64,000 bases of DNA from Lachnospiraceae bacterium (GCA_017935565.1 JAGBHK010000008.1:114940-178939); one strand, 5' to 3'; counted from the first letter of the stretch, positions 7,989 through 18,247 are shown. Notes: generated from the sequence alone by a model not told the origin. Translations and numbers: made by a program.

Positions 7989-9668
7989 TTATTTGTTTTC
8001 TAAATCTTTAGCATCAAATGCTTCTGCAATTGCTCCGCCCGGTGCAACCATTGGGAACACCTTGTCATCTTCTGCAATCTGGCATTCGATAACAACTGGA
8101 ACATCCTGGTTAAGTGCTTCTGCAAGTACTGAATCAACTTCATCCTTAGATGTGATTCTATATGCCTTAGCACCCATAGCTTCTGCAAGTTTAACAAAGT
8201 CAACTGCATCATTTAATATTGTATTAGAATATCTCTGGCCATAGAACAATGTCTGCCACTGTCTAACCATACCAAGTACGTGATTGTTAATAACAACCTG
8301 TACGATTGGAACATTATATCTAACTGCTGTAGCGATTTCGTTCATATTCATTCTGAAACAACCATCACCTGCAATATTGATAACCTTCTTGTCAGGTCTT
8401 GCAATTTTAGCACCAATAGAAGCGCCAAGACCGTAACCCATTGTACCAAGACCACCTGAAGAAATAAGCGTTCTTGGTTCTTTGTATTTATAGAACTGAG
8501 CAGCCCACATCTGATGCTGACCAACCTCTGTTGTGATAACAGCTTCACCCTTTGTAGCCTCGTAAATCTTTTCGATTACGTATGGACCTGTAAGTGCATC
8601 CTGATTGTATGAAAGTGGGAATTTTTCCTTCATTTCTTTAACTTCAGCAATCCATTCTGCATGGTCTTGTGAATCAAGTTTAGCATTAATTCTAGCAAGA
8701 ACCTCTTTAGCATCACCGATAATGCTTACATCTGTCTTAACATTCTTGTTGATTTCAGCTGCATCAACGTCAATGTGAATAATCTTTGCATTATTAGCAA
8801 ACTTGCTAGCATTACCTGTTACTCTATCACTAAATCTTGCGCCGATTGCAATAAGTAAATCACATTTAGAAACACCGAAGTTAGATGCCTTTGTACCGTG
8901 CATACCAATCATACCTGTGTAAAGTTCATCATTGTTATCAAATGCGCCCTTACCCATAAGTGAATCACAAACTGGAGCATTAACTTTCTTAACGAACTCT
9001 GCTAATTCTTCGTTAGCTGCAGCTGCGATAACACCACCACCAATGTAGATAAAAGGCTTCTTAGCTTCCTTGATAAGTTCGATAGCTGCATCTACAGAAC
9101 AATCACAAATTGTTTCTGTCTTTCTTTCAATCTTCTTAGGTTCAACTGGAGTGTATTCGCAAACACCTGCTGTAGCATCCTTTGTAATATCCACAAGTAC
9201 AGGACCTGGTCTGCCAGATGCTGCAATGTAGAAAGCTTCTCTAATTGTATCAGCAATATCTTCTACATTCTTAACAATGTAGTTGTGCTTTGTAATAGGC
9301 ATTGTAACGCCTGCAATATCGATTTCCTGGAAAGAATCCTTACCAAGAGCTGGTTTAGCAACGTTTGCAGTAATAGCTACAAGTGGAATAGAATCCATAT
9401 AAGCTGTAGCAATACCTGTTACTAAGTTTGTTGCACCAGGACCTGAAGTAGCCATACAAACACCAACCTTACCTGTTGCTCTTGCATAACCATCAGCTGC
9501 ATGTGATGCGCCCTGCTCGTGAGATGTAAGAACATGCTTAATCTCGCTCTGGTGCTTATATAAAGCATCATAAACATTTAAAATTGTACCACCTGGATAA
9601 CCAAAGATTGTATCAACTTTTTGTTCTTTTAAACATTCAATAATAATTTCCGAACCATTTAACTGCAT
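7989..9668 (-). CDS. ilvB: Acetolactate synthase, large (catalytic) subunit
   Basis: A 559-residue thiamine-diphosphate enzyme joining two pyruvates, or pyruvate and 2-oxobutyrate, in valine, leucine and isoleucine synthesis. The N-terminal GYPGGTILNVYDAL with the catalytic Glu in TSHEQGASHAADGYARATG, the FAD-linked middle domain, and the GDGCFRMNMNEIATA...NN ThDP motif are all present. The WQ residues (MVRQWQTLFY) usual in anabolic enzymes are also there. The RBS is AAAGGTTGAG. No ilvN regulatory subunit or ilvC lies next to it; the neighbours are ilvD and serC. The regulatory subunit is either elsewhere or not used. Confidence 0.96.
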   Translation of the reverse strand: MQLNGSEIIIECLKEQKVDTIFGYPGGTILNVYDALYKHQSEIKHVLTSHEQGASHAADGYARATGKVGVCMATSGPGATNLVTGIATAYMDSIPLVAITANVAKPALGKDSFQEIDIAGVTMPITKHNYIVKNVEDIADTIREAFYIAASGRPGPVLVDITKDATAGVCEYTPVEPKKIERKTETICDCSVDAAIELIKEAKKPFIYIGGGVIAAAANEELAEFVKKVNAPVCDSLMGKGAFDNNDELYTGMIGMHGTKASNFGVSKCDLLIAIGARFSDRVTGNASKFANNAKIIHIDVDAAEINKNVKTDVSIIGDAKEVLARINAKLDSQDHAEWIAEVKEMKEKFPLSYNQDALTGPYVIEKIYEATKGEAVITTEVGQHQMWAAQFYKYKEPRTLISSGGLGTMGYGLGASIGAKIARPDKKVINIAGDGCFRMNMNEIATAVRYNVPIVQVVINNHVLGMVRQWQTLFYGQRYSNTILNDAVDFVKLAEAMGAKAYRITSKDEVDSVLAEALNQDVPVVIECQIAEDDKVFPMVAPGGAIAEAFDAKDLENK

Positions 9669-9686
9669 ATTTTCTCAACCTTTCTC

Positions 9687-11354
9687 TTATATATTACTCT
9701 TAAGTACTGCACCCTTGCTTGCACTTGTAACAAGGGAAGCATATCTTCCAAGGTAACCATCCTTAACTTTTGGTTCTCTTGGCTGCCATTTAGCTTTTCT
9801 AGCTGCAAATTCTTCTTCTGAAATTGCAAGTTCAAGTAAGTGATTGTCAATATCAATATTGATGATATCGCCTTCTTCAACTAATGCGATAGGACCACCT
9901 ACTGCCGCTTCCGGACAAACATGACCAATTGAAGCACCTCTTGAAGCACCTGAGAAACGACCATCTGTAATAAGAGCTACTGATGAGCCAAGTCCCATAC
10001 CTGCGATTGCAGATGTAGGATTAAGCATTTCTCTCATACCAGGACCACCCTTAGGGCCTTCATATCTGATAACTACTACGTCGCCAGCAACGATTTTGCC
10101 TGACTTAATAGCGTCAATTGCATCTTCTTCACAATCAAATACTCTTGCAGGACCTGAATGCTTAAGCATTTCAGGAACAACTGCTGAACGCTTAACAACA
10201 CAAGTATCTGGAGCTAAGTTACCACGTAATACTGCAATACCACCAACTTCACTGTATGGATTTTCGATTGGACGGATAACTTCTGGATCCCTATTTACAC
10301 AGCCTTCGATATTTTCTCCAACTGTCTTACCTGTAGCTGTAATCAAATCTGTATGTAATAAGTTCTTTTTATTTAATTCATTCATTACTGCGTATACACC
10401 GCCAGCTTCATTTAAGTCTTCAATGTATGTATGACCAGCTGGTGCAAGGTGGCAAAGGTTAGGAGTTCTAGCACTGATTTCATTTGCAATATCAAGGTTG
10501 ATATCTACGCCAGCTTCATTTGCGATAGCTGGTAAATGAAGCATACTGTTTGTACTACATCCAAGTGCCATATCTACTGTTAAAGCATTTTCGAACGCTT
10601 CTTTTGTCATAATATCTCTTGGCTTAATTCCTTTTTCAAGGAGTTCCATAATCTTCATACCTGCATGCTTTGCAAGTTTGATTCTTTCTGAATAAACAGC
10701 TGGGATTGTACCATTTCCTGGAAGACCCATACCAAGAGCCTCTGTTAAACAGTTCATACTGTTTGCTGTGTACATACCTGAGCATGAACCACATGTTGGA
10801 CAAGCCTTTGCTTCGAACTCTTCAACATCTTCGAGAGTCATTGTTCCAGCTGCATATGAACCAACTGCTTCAAACATACTTGATAAAGATGTCTTACAAC
10901 CCTTTACTCTACCTGCAAGCATTGGACCACCACTTACAAAGATTGTAGGTACATTAAGTCTTGCTGCTGCCATAAGAAGACCTGGTACATTCTTATCACA
11001 GTTTGGAATCATAACCAATGCGTCAAATTTATGAGCCATTGCCATACACTCTGTTGAGTCAGCAATCAAATCTCTTGTTACTAAGGAATACTTCATTCCT
11101 GAATGTCCCATTGCAATACCATCACATACTGCGATAGCTGGGAACTGGATTGGTGTACCGCCTGCCATTGCAACACCTAACTTAACTGCATCTGCAATCT
11201 TATCAAGGTTCATATGACCTGGTACTATCTCATTGTATGAGCAAACAATACCAACAAGTGGCTTATTTAATTCTTCCTTTGTAAGGCCTAAAGCATTAAA
11301 CAAAGAACGATGTGGTGCCTGCTGCATACCTTTTGTTACTGCATCACTTCTCAT
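9687..11354 (-). CDS. ilvD: Dihydroxy-acid dehydratase
   Basis: A 555-residue Fe-S dehydratase that forms 2-oxoisovalerate and 2-oxo-3-methylvalerate from the dihydroxy acids. Cluster ligands are visible in PNCDKNVPG and [19 protein letters not shown], and the C-terminal half has [20 protein letters not shown]. Length and N-terminus ([18 protein letters not shown]) are those of the bacterial enzyme. It sits between leuB and ilvB with gaps of about 20 bases, so the three are surely one transcript. Confidence 0.97.
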   Translation of the reverse strand: MRSDAVTKGMQQAPHRSLFNALGLTKEELNKPLVGIVCSYNEIVPGHMNLDKIADAVKLGVAMAGGTPIQFPAIAVCDGIAMGHSGMKYSLVTRDLIADSTECMAMAHKFDALVMIPNCDKNVPGLLMAAARLNVPTIFVSGGPMLAGRVKGCKTSLSSMFEAVGSYAAGTMTLEDVEEFEAKACPTCGSCSGMYTANSMNCLTEALGMGLPGNGTIPAVYSERIKLAKHAGMKIMELLEKGIKPRDIMTKEAFENALTVDMALGCSTNSMLHLPAIANEAGVDINLDIANEISARTPNLCHLAPAGHTYIEDLNEAGGVYAVMNELNKKNLLHTDLITATGKTVGENIEGCVNRDPEVIRPIENPYSEVGGIAVLRGNLAPDTCVVKRSAVVPEMLKHSGPARVFDCEEDAIDAIKSGKIVAGDVVVIRYEGPKGGPGMREMLNPTSAIAGMGLGSSVALITDGRFSGASRGASIGHVCPEAAVGGPIALVEEGDIINIDIDNHLLELAISEEEFAARKAKWQPREPKVKDGYLGRYASLVTSASKGAVLKSNI

Positions 11355-11374
11355 ATCTATTACCTATACCTTTC

Positions 11375-12457
11375 TTAAACTCTTTCACAAATCAAGTCGC
11401 CCATTTCACTACATGAAACCTGCTTCATGCCTTCGGACATAATGTCGACTGTTCTATAACCATCTGCAAGTAAAGACTTAATAGCGTCTTCAATCGCGTT
11501 AGCTTCTTTGTCTAAATCAAATGAGTATCTTAACATCATAGCTGCTGAAAGAATAGTTGCTATAGGGTTTGCAATATTCTTTCCTGCAATGTCTGGAGCA
11601 GCGCCATGGCTTGGTTCATATAAACCAAACTTGCCTTCTGCTAAGCTTGCTGATGATAACATACCGATTGAACCAGTAATCATACTAGCTTCGTCTGATA
11701 AAATATCACCAAACATATTCTCTGTAAGGATAACATCAAACTGCGATGGGTCCTTTACAAGCTGCATTGCACAGTTATCAACAAGCATATGCTCTAAAGT
11801 CACATCTGGATAATCTTTTGCAACTTCATTAACAACCTTTTGCCATAATCTTGAAGAATCTAATACATTTGCCTTATCAACGCTGATAACCTTGTTACTA
11901 CGCTTTCTAGCAATGTCAAATGCCTTGATAGCAATTCTTCTAATCTCATTTTCATCGTATTTTAATGTATCAATAGCTGTCATAACACCATTAACTTCTT
12001 CTGTCTTTCTTTCGCCGAAATAAAGACCACCTGTTAATTCTCTAACAACCATCATATCAAAGCCTGCGTCTGCAACACTTTCTTTAAGTGGGCATGCTGC
12101 TTTAAGTTCATTATATAAATATGCAGGTCTTAAATTTGCAAATAAGCCTAAACCCTTTCTAATTGCCAACAAACCTGCTTCAGGTCTTAAATTTGGAGGT
12201 AACTCATACCATTTATCAATACCGACTCGACCACCGACGGCTCCAAGTAACACCGCGTCACTCGCCTTCGCTGTAGCGAGAGCCTCATCTGTGAGTGGTA
12301 CTCCGTGTGCATCGATAGACACACCACCCATAAGGACTTCTGTGTAGTTGAAAGTATGACCATACTTTGCACCAACTGCGTCCAATACTTTTCTTGCTTC
12401 ATTAACTATTTCCGGACCAATGCCGTCGCCAGGAATAACTGCTACGTTAAAATTCAT
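11375..12457 (-). CDS. leuB: 3-Isopropylmalate dehydrogenase
   Basis: A 360-residue NAD-dependent enzyme of leucine synthesis that oxidises and decarboxylates 3-isopropylmalate. It shows [12 protein letters not shown] at the N-terminus, the LLGAVGG loop, the substrate Arg motif in [13 protein letters not shown], and the metal-binding and NAD-binding stretches [12 protein letters not shown] and [12 protein letters not shown]. It is the first gene of the amino acid operon; a promoter and a leader hairpin lie upstream. leuA and leuCD are not in the window. Confidence 0.97.
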   Translation of the reverse strand: MNFNVAVIPGDGIGPEIVNEARKVLDAVGAKYGHTFNYTEVLMGGVSIDAHGVPLTDEALATAKASDAVLLGAVGGRVGIDKWYELPPNLRPEAGLLAIRKGLGLFANLRPAYLYNELKAACPLKESVADAGFDMMVVRELTGGLYFGERKTEEVNGVMTAIDTLKYDENEIRRIAIKAFDIARKRSNKVISVDKANVLDSSRLWQKVVNEVAKDYPDVTLEHMLVDNCAMQLVKDPSQFDVILTENMFGDILSDEASMITGSIGMLSSASLAEGKFGLYEPSHGAAPDIAGKNIANPIATILSAAMMLRYSFDLDKEANAIEDAIKSLLADGYRTVDIMSEGMKQVSCSEMGDLICERV

Positions 12458-12493
12458 AACTTTTGCCTTCTTTCCATTCGTAATTTAACATAG

Positions 12494-12524
12494 TATAGTG
12501 AGCATTTTATAAATACTCGCTATA
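12494..12524 (-). promoter_or_regulatory. Leader hairpin in leuB 5' UTR
   Basis: Imperfect inverted repeat in the roughly 65-base leader: TATAG-C-GAG-T-ATTT pairs with AAAT-G-CTC-A-CTATA, one mismatch and one wobble. No U-run follows, so it is not a simple attenuator. No T-box or leader-peptide pattern was seen. Confidence 0.45.
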
Positions 12525-12531
12525 TCTTTCT

Positions 12532-12560
12532 ATGATATAATATTTTTCAAGTAATTTCAA
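12532..12560 (-). promoter_or_regulatory. Promoter of the leuB-ilvD-ilvB-serC operon
   Basis: Minus strand: TTGAAA (12555-12560), a 17-base spacer and TATCAT (12532-12537). Confidence 0.55.
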
Positions 12561-12581
12561 CAAAAAGTTGTTGATTTAGCG

Positions 12582-12618
12582 AAAAAAAGTTGCAAAGTTT
12601 TTACACCTTGCAACTTTT
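12582..12618 (-). terminator. Terminator of the MATE gene, overlapping its stop codon
   Basis: On the minus strand AAAAGTTGCAA pairs with TTGCAACTTTT and is followed by a U-run. The upstream arm encodes the last residues of the transporter, and its stop codon lies in the loop. Confidence 0.8.
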
Positions 12619-13992
12619 CTCTTCTTTTCTATCTTCTTTAGGTAAATTTTTAAAAAATACTACCACAAATGGTATTGTAACCAAAAATGCTAAAACATCA
12701 GTCAATGGCTGAGATAGTACAATTCCTTTTTTACCAAATGCAGCCGACATTATATAAATTGTAGGTAAAAACAAAAGTCCACTTCTCATTGATGAAAGAA
12801 CTGCCGCGGAAATACTTTTTCCTACACTTTGAAGCATCATTGTCGCACAAACAGCTAGTGGTTGGAAGAACAATGCTCCAAAATAGAATTTAAGCGCAAA
12901 TGAACCAATTTCGATTACATCAGGGTCATTTCTAAATAATCTCACCAATTCTTCCGTAAAGAACATTCCAATAACTGCAAATGTACCAAGTAACACTTCG
13001 CCAATAATCAATGTTGAGAAGAATCCTTTTTTTACACGACTATATTTTCCTGCACCATAGTTAAAGCCTGCAACAGGTTGATATCCCTGTCCAATTCCAA
13101 GCCCTACCGCAAAAATAAAGAAACTAATTCTCGAAACTATTGAAATTGCAGCAACTGTAGCATCATCGTATGCTCCAGCTTTATTGTTTAAAACCATTGT
13201 AGCAAAACTTGTTAGTCCTTGTCTAACAAAACTTGAAAGTCCCGTTACGCAAATATTTTTCATTCGAATCAATAAATTTTTGAATCCCACAAACAAATTT
13301 TTTATTCTTAATTTGCTCTGTGTTTTACCAATCAAAAACAAACTAAGTAATATACAGAAACTTATCGTTTGTGAAACTGCAGTGGATATTCCCGCACCTG
13401 CAATACCCATATTAAATATCTTAATTAATACAAAATCACCAAATATATTAATAACTGCACCAGATATAAGGCCAATCATTGCAAGCGCGGCCTTACCCTC
13501 ATATCTTAAAATATTATTAAGAACAAAACTACCAGTCATAACTGGAGCCGCTAACAATATATAAAATATATATGTTTTTGCATATGGAAGAATAGTTTTT
13601 GTACTTCCAAGCAAAATCGCCAAAGGCTCAATGAAAATCAAACCAAATATAGTAACAATAAGTCCTGCAATAAGCGCCGCAAAGAAACTTGTTGACGCTA
13701 TATCTGATGCTTCATCCATATCTTTTTTCCCTAAACATCTGGAAATAATACTACCTGCACCATGACCAAACATAAAGCCAAACGCTTGAATTACAGCCAT
13801 AAACCCAAAAACAATGCCAACAGCACCACTTGCACTAGTTCCCAAAGTACTTACAAAATAGGTATCTGCCATATTGTAAATATTAGTAACCAGCATACTA
13901 ATTGTTGTTGGAATACCAAGGGTAATAATAAGTTTAGTAACTGGCGTTTCCGTCATTTTTATATATTGAGCATTTGAATTATCAGCCATCAT
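12601..13992 (-). CDS. MATE family efflux transporter
   Basis: A protein of about 463 residues with twelve predicted membrane helices, in two MATE repeats. The first begins TPVTKLIITLGIPTTISMLVT and carries the family's NMADTYFVS. It exports cations, drugs or metabolites using a Na+ or H+ gradient; substrate cannot be told. I chose the two ATGs at 13989-13992, since GGTGGTGAG lies directly upstream. An in-frame ATG 60 bases earlier would add residues coded in the 5' leader just after the promoter. Promoter and terminator make it a single-gene unit. Confidence 0.9.
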   Translation of the reverse strand: MMADNSNAQYIKMTETPVTKLIITLGIPTTISMLVTNIYNMADTYFVSTLGTSASGAVGIVFGFMAVIQAFGFMFGHGAGSIISRCLGKKDMDEASDIASTSFFAALIAGLIVTIFGLIFIEPLAILLGSTKTILPYAKTYIFYILLAAPVMTGSFVLNNILRYEGKAALAMIGLISGAVINIFGDFVLIKIFNMGIAGAGISTAVSQTISFCILLSLFLIGKTQSKLRIKNLFVGFKNLLIRMKNICVTGLSSFVRQGLTSFATMVLNNKAGAYDDATVAAISIVSRISFFIFAVGLGIGQGYQPVAGFNYGAGKYSRVKKGFFSTLIIGEVLLGTFAVIGMFFTEELVRLFRNDPDVIEIGSFALKFYFGALFFQPLAVCATMMLQSVGKSISAAVLSSMRSGLLFLPTIYIMSAAFGKKGIVLSQPLTDVLAFLVTIPFVVVFFKNLPKEDRKEEKSCKV

Positions 13993-14042
13993 CTCACCAC
14001 CATTTTTTATATTCAATATTAATATTTTCATCACATAATAAA

Positions 14043-14071
14043 AATATACCAAAGAATAGTCGTTTATACAA
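14043..14071 (-). promoter_or_regulatory. Promoter of the MATE gene
   Basis: Minus strand: TTGTAT (14066-14071), a 17-base spacer and TATATT (14043-14048); start near 14036, leaving a leader of about 45 bases. Confidence 0.65.
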
Positions 14072-14158
14072 CTTACTCCTTGATATACTCGTTATTTGCG
14101 TAGATTTATCAATATGAATCAGAAATTTTAAATTTTTATATTTATCACTTATAGTGGA

Positions 14159-14309
14159 GAATATTAGTTTTTCTTAGTGTTTTGTGCGTATCCAGCGACT
14201 TGCTGACACGATGTCAGCAAGAGGCTTATTTAAGCCATGGATGGCGCATATAAGCCGTTCGCGTCAAACATATAAACATATACCAAAACACTTAGAAAAA
14301 CTTATATTC
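14159..14309. repeat. 151-bp structured inverted-repeat element (MITE or ncRNA)
   Basis: This fills most of the gene-free stretch 13993-14336. Outer arms 14159-14184 and 14284-14309 pair over 26 positions with only two T-T mismatches. Inside, TGCG and ATCCA (14185-14194) pair with TGGAT and CGCA (14238-14248). That second stem encloses a perfect 9-bp hairpin (14199-14221, loop ACGAT) and a 6-bp hairpin (14223-14236). The result is a multi-branched fold closed by a long rod. There is no coding frame. It lies between the end of yajC and the MATE promoter. Either a miniature inverted-repeat element or a structured RNA fits; no known RNA family is recognised. Confidence 0.7.
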
Positions 14310-14336
14310 GTAACATTAAGTGCATAAATATAAAAA

Positions 14337-14663
14337 CTATACTTCGCTTGCCTTTTCAATTTCAACAACAGCCTGCTTCTTCATTGGAATTCTACAGTTC
14401 TTGTTGTTACCAAATTCAACGATAATTGTATCATCCTGAATATCGATTACTGTTCCGTAAAAACCAGCTGTTGTAAGAACATAATCGCCTACTTCCATAG
14501 AAGCAATCAACATATTGTGTCTCTGCTGTTCCTTCTTCTGTGGTTTTACTATTAAAAAGTAAATACCAAGACCAAAAATTGCAATATACGCAATCATAAT
14601 TATCCAGCTTGCTCCTGCATTTGGCTGTGCTGCTTCAAGTAAACCTAAAGTATTTGTTATCAT
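14337..14663 (-). CDS. yajC: Preprotein translocase subunit YajC
   Basis: A 108-residue protein with one N-terminal membrane helix (WIIMIAYIAIFGLGIYFLI), followed by the YajC signature VKPQKKEQQRHNMLIASMEVGDYVLTTAGFYGTV, split here at PQKK. It is a cytoplasmic SH3-like domain that joins SecDF in the holotranslocon. The gene follows tgt by 27 bases, the usual tgt-yajC arrangement. SecDF lies about 31 kb away, next to SCIFF. Confidence 0.95.
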   Translation of the reverse strand: MITNTLGLLEAAQPNAGASWIIMIAYIAIFGLGIYFLIVKPQKKEQQRHNMLIASMEVGDYVLTTAGFYGTVIDIQDDTIIVEFGNNKNCRIPMKKQAVVEIEKASEV

Positions 14664-14690
14664 TATTATTTCCTTCTTTCTTTTAATAAT

Positions 14691-15827
14691 TTATTTTTCA
14701 TAACCCTGTTCAAAGCCTTCGAGTTTTGCTTTCTTATACTCTTTGTATCTTCCTTGCTCAATGGCTTCTCTGATTTCTTCCATCATTGTATTATAAAAAT
14801 ACAAGTTATGCAATACACATAATCTCATTCCAAGCATTTCCTTTGCTTTTAAAAGGTGTCTGATGTATGCCCTACTATATGTTCTACATGCAGGACACTG
14901 ACAACCTTCCTCAATAGGACGAGAATCCAGTTCATACTTTGCATTGAAAAGATTTATCTTTCCATGATTTGTATACAAATGACCATGACGACCATTTCTT
15001 GTAGGGTACACACAATCAAAGAAATCAACACCTCTATCAACTGCCTCAAGTATGTTCGCTGGTGTTCCAACGCCCATGAGATATGTTGGTTTATTTACAG
15101 GAAGATGTGGTACTGTAGCATCAAGCACACGATACATATCCTCGTGACTTTCACCAACTGCCAATCCTCCGATTGCATATCCATCTAAATCCATTTCGGC
15201 GATAGTCTTTGCGTGTTCCACACGAACATCTTCCAAAATACCGCCTTGATTAATACCAAACAACATTTGATGCTTGTTGATAGTATCATCTAAACTATTA
15301 AGTCTAGCCATCTCATCCTTACATCTTTTTAACCATCTTGTTGTCCTGGCTACTGAATTTTCAATATATTGTCTTTCTGCCAAAGCTGGAGGGCACTCGT
15401 CAAAAGCCATGGCTATAGTAGATGCAAGATTTGACTGAATCTGCATACTTTCTTCAGGACCCATGAATATCTTTCTTCCATCTACGTGGGAATTAAAATA
15501 CACGCCTTCTTCTTTTATCTTACGAAGGCCTGCAAGTGAAAACACTTGAAATCCACCTGAATCTGTAAGAATTGGTTTGTCCCATACCATAAATTTATGC
15601 AATCCACCCATCTGCTTTACAATCTTATCACCTGGTCTTACATGAAGATGATAAGTATTTGAAAGTTGAACCTGAGTCTTTATTCCCTGTAAATCTTCTG
15701 TCGACACTGCACCTTTAATAGCTGCTGCTGTACCAACATTCATAAATACAGGCGTCTGAATTACACCGTGAACTGTATGAAATTCTCCTCTTTTGGCCAT
15801 GCCATCCTGTTTCAATAATTTGTACAT
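14691..15827 (-). CDS. tgt: tRNA-guanine transglycosylase (queuine/preQ1)
   Basis: A 378-residue enzyme that swaps guanine 34 for preQ1 in tRNAs with GUN anticodons. The barrel has the catalytic Asp in LTDSGGFQVFSL, the second Asp region DCVYPTRNGRHG, and the zinc site CQCPACRTY with a later His in RLCVLHNLYFYN. Length is the family norm. It follows aroC by 12 bases and precedes yajC, in what looks like a serS-glyA-aroC-tgt-yajC transcript. Confidence 0.97.
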   Translation of the reverse strand: MYKLLKQDGMAKRGEFHTVHGVIQTPVFMNVGTAAAIKGAVSTEDLQGIKTQVQLSNTYHLHVRPGDKIVKQMGGLHKFMVWDKPILTDSGGFQVFSLAGLRKIKEEGVYFNSHVDGRKIFMGPEESMQIQSNLASTIAMAFDECPPALAERQYIENSVARTTRWLKRCKDEMARLNSLDDTINKHQMLFGINQGGILEDVRVEHAKTIAEMDLDGYAIGGLAVGESHEDMYRVLDATVPHLPVNKPTYLMGVGTPANILEAVDRGVDFFDCVYPTRNGRHGHLYTNHGKINLFNAKYELDSRPIEEGCQCPACRTYSRAYIRHLLKAKEMLGMRLCVLHNLYFYNTMMEEIREAIEQGRYKEYKKAKLEGFEQGYEK

Positions 15828-15839
15828 AAATTAATATCC

Positions 15840-16937
15840 TTATTCAAAAAATTTCTTAATTCCACTGACTGTGGAAGTCATTGACATAAGTAACATATCT
15901 AAAACTGTAATTGCTGTCATTGCTTCAACTACAACTACTGCTCTTGGAACGATAATTGGATCATGACGACCTTTTATCTGAACCTTTATATCTTCACCAA
16001 CCTTATTTACAGTTTCCTGCTCTTTAAATATTGATGGAGTTGGTTTAATAGCCGCACGCAATACTATCTGGCTTCCATCTGAAATTCCACCTAAAATACC
16101 GCCTGCGTTATTAGTTTTTTTAGAAACGTTACCGTTTTCCATTACAAATGAATCATTATTATCATATCCATTTGACTTAGCAACCTCAAAGCCGGCACCA
16201 ATTTCAAAGCCCTTAACAGCGCCAATAGACATAATTGACTTAGCAAGATTTGCATCTAACTTTTCAAATACAGGTTCACCAACACCAGCCTTAAGTCCAT
16301 CAACAGTACATTCTATAATACCGCCTGTAGAGTTAAGCTCTTTTAACATCTTATCCAGATATTCGCAGGCTTTAACTGCCGCATTGCTATCTGGCATAGC
16401 TACTGCATTATTATCTCTTTCATCTTTATCAAAACGGGTATAGTCAATTTCTATATCCCCAATAGACTTTGTATACGCATAAACACTTACACCAAGTTCT
16501 TCAAGTAACTTTGCTGCAATGGCACCTGCTGCCACTCTGCCTATTGTTTCTCTTCCCGAAGATCGACCGCCACCTCTATAATCTCTAAAACCATACTTCA
16601 TATCAAATGTATAATCTGCATGACCTGGTCTGTAGTAACTTGCAATTTCACTATAATCAGATGAACGCTGTGTCTGATTATATACAACCATTGAAATAGC
16701 TGTTCCTGTTGTTTTACCTTCAAATATACCTGAAAGAATTTCAACCTTATCCGCTTCATTTCTAGGAGTTGTGTACTTAGACTGTCCTGGTTTTCTTCTG
16801 TTTAAATATTTTTGAATATCATCCTCACAAAGTTCAAGTCCTGCTGGACATCCATCAACTGTAACGCCTATAGCCTTACCATGTGACTCGCCCCAAGTTG
16901 AAACCTTGAAAATATTTCCGTAAACTGAACCTGACAT
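15840..16937 (-). CDS. aroC: Chorismate synthase
   Basis: A 365-residue FMN-dependent enzyme, last step of the shikimate pathway (EPSP to chorismate). Signatures are TWGESHGKAIGVTVDGCPAG, RPGHADYTFDMKYGFRDYRGGGRSSGRET (here cut in reading at Y), and GRHDPIIVPRAV near the C-terminus. I chose the third possible start, ATG 16935-16937, because MSGSVYGNIFKVSTWGESHG matches the family N-terminus and AAAGGA lies 10 bases upstream. An ATG at 16946 and a GTG at 16967 are in frame but have poor spacing. It follows glyA, with a hairpin in between. Confidence 0.95.
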   Translation of the reverse strand: MSGSVYGNIFKVSTWGESHGKAIGVTVDGCPAGLELCEDDIQKYLNRRKPGQSKYTTPRNEADKVEILSGIFEGKTTGTAISMVVYNQTQRSSDYSEIASYYRPGHADYTFDMKYGFRDYRGGGRSSGRETIGRVAAGAIAAKLLEELGVSVYAYTKSIGDIEIDYTRFDKDERDNNAVAMPDSNAAVKACEYLDKMLKELNSTGGIIECTVDGLKAGVGEPVFEKLDANLAKSIMSIGAVKGFEIGAGFEVAKSNGYDNNDSFVMENGNVSKKTNNAGGILGGISDGSQIVLRAAIKPTPSIFKEQETVNKVGEDIKVQIKGRHDPIIVPRAVVVVEAMTAITVLDMLLMSMTSTVSGIKKFFE

Positions 16938-16967
16938 ATTTGTCATATCCTTTCCATTATTAAGCAC

Positions 16968-16991
16968 GGCTGCCGCTTGTTAGCGACAGCC
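16968..16991 (-). promoter_or_regulatory. GC-rich intercistronic hairpin between glyA and aroC
   Basis: GGCTG-C-CGCT, loop TGTT, AGCG-A-CAGCC: nine pairs with one mismatch. No U-run follows on the minus strand, so it is more likely a processing or mRNA-stability hairpin than a terminator. It ends about 30 bases before the chosen aroC start. Confidence 0.5.
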
Positions 16992-17005
16992 TATGTAAAT
17001 TTTCC

Positions 17006-18247
17006 TTATGAGTAAAGTGGATACTTATCTGTTAATGTCTTAACAAGTTCCATAGCCTTTGCTGAATTTGCATCAACATCCTTAACAAGAAGTGAAATTG
17101 CTTCAGCGATAACATCCATATCCTCTGCAACCATACCTCTTGATGTAACAGCTGGTGTACCAAGTCTGATACCGCTTGTTACGAATGGAGAAGCTGGGTC
17201 TCTTGGGATAGCATTCTTGTTACATGTAATATTACCTGCATCAAGAATCTTCTCACATTCCTTACCTGTGATGTTCATATTCTGTAAATCAACAAGCATT
17301 AAGTGGTTGTCTGTACCACCTGATACAAGATTGAAACCTCTGTCCATAAGGCCCTTAGCAAGTGCTGCTGCATTAGCCTTAACGTTCTGCATATATACTT
17401 TGTAGCTGTCATCTAAAGCTTCCTTGAAACATACAGCCTTAGCTGCGATAACATGCATCAAAGGACCACCCTGGATACCTGGGAATACAGCCTTATTGAA
17501 GTTGAACTTTTCGTTCATTTCAGCATTTGAAAGGATCATACCACCTCTAGGTCCTCTAAGTGTCTTATGTGTAGTTGTTGTTACAACATGTGCATGTGGG
17601 AATGGATTCATATGAAGTCCTGCTGCAACAAGACCAGCGATATGAGCCATATCTACCATAAGGTATGCACCAACTTCATCAGCGATTTCTCTGAATTTCT
17701 TGAAGTCGATTTCTCTTGGATAGGCACTAGCACCAGCAACGATTAACTTAGGCTGTGCTTCTTTAGCTATTCTTAAAACTTCATCATAATCAATGTAACC
17801 ATCTTCATTTACACCGTAAGATACGATGTTGAAGTACTTACCAGACATATTAACTGGTGAACCATGTGTAAGGTGACCACCATCTGCAAGGCTCATACCC
17901 ATAACTGTGTCGCCTGGCTTAACGATTGCGAAAAATACTGCCATATTTGCCTGTGCACCTGAGTGTGGCTGAACATTTGCATATTCACAACCAAAAATCT
18001 TCTTTGCTCTTTCAATTGCAAGATTTTCTACAACGTCAACATACTGACATCCACCATAATATCTCTTTGCTGGATATCCTTCTGCATACTTATTTGTAAG
18101 TGGGCTACCCATAGCTGCCATAACAGCCTTGCTTACAAAGTTCTCTGATGCAATAAGTTCGATGTGGCTATTCTGTCTAGCAATCTCATCGTTCATTGCT
18201 GCTGCAACTTCAGGGTCAAAATTTAATACTTCGTCAAATGAAAACAT
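17006..18247 (-). CDS. glyA: Serine hydroxymethyltransferase
   Basis: A 413-residue PLP enzyme converting serine and tetrahydrofolate to glycine and methylene-THF. It has [26 protein letters not shown], the PLP lysine motif [14 protein letters not shown] and GIQGGPLMH. The start follows a GGAGG site. It follows serS by 29 bases with no terminator in between, which links serine charging and serine use in one transcript. Confidence 0.97.
   Translation of the reverse strand: MFSFDEVLNFDPEVAAAMNDEIARQNSHIELIASENFVSKAVMAAMGSPLTNKYAEGYPAKRYYGGCQYVDVVENLAIERAKKIFGCEYANVQPHSGAQANMAVFFAIVKPGDTVMGMSLADGGHLTHGSPVNMSGKYFNIVSYGVNEDGYIDYDEVLRIAKEAQPKLIVAGASAYPREIDFKKFREIADEVGAYLMVDMAHIAGLVAAGLHMNPFPHAHVVTTTTHKTLRGPRGGMILSNAEMNEKFNFNKAVFPGIQGGPLMHVIAAKAVCFKEALDDSYKVYMQNVKANAAALAKGLMDRGFNLVSGGTDNHLMLVDLQNMNITGKECEKILDAGNITCNKNAIPRDPASPFVTSGIRLGTPAVTSRGMVAEDMDVIAEAISLLVKDVDANSAKAMELVKTLTDKYPLYS

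Noticed and set aside
12494-12524. Attenuator before leuB
   Set aside because: The hairpin lacks a following U-run and no leader peptide with Leu, Ile or Val codons was found.
14159-14309. SRP, 6S or tmRNA gene in the structured element
   Set aside because: None of the conserved cores (GGAA tetraloop domain of SRP RNA, 6S bubble, tRNA-like ends of tmRNA) could be recognised.
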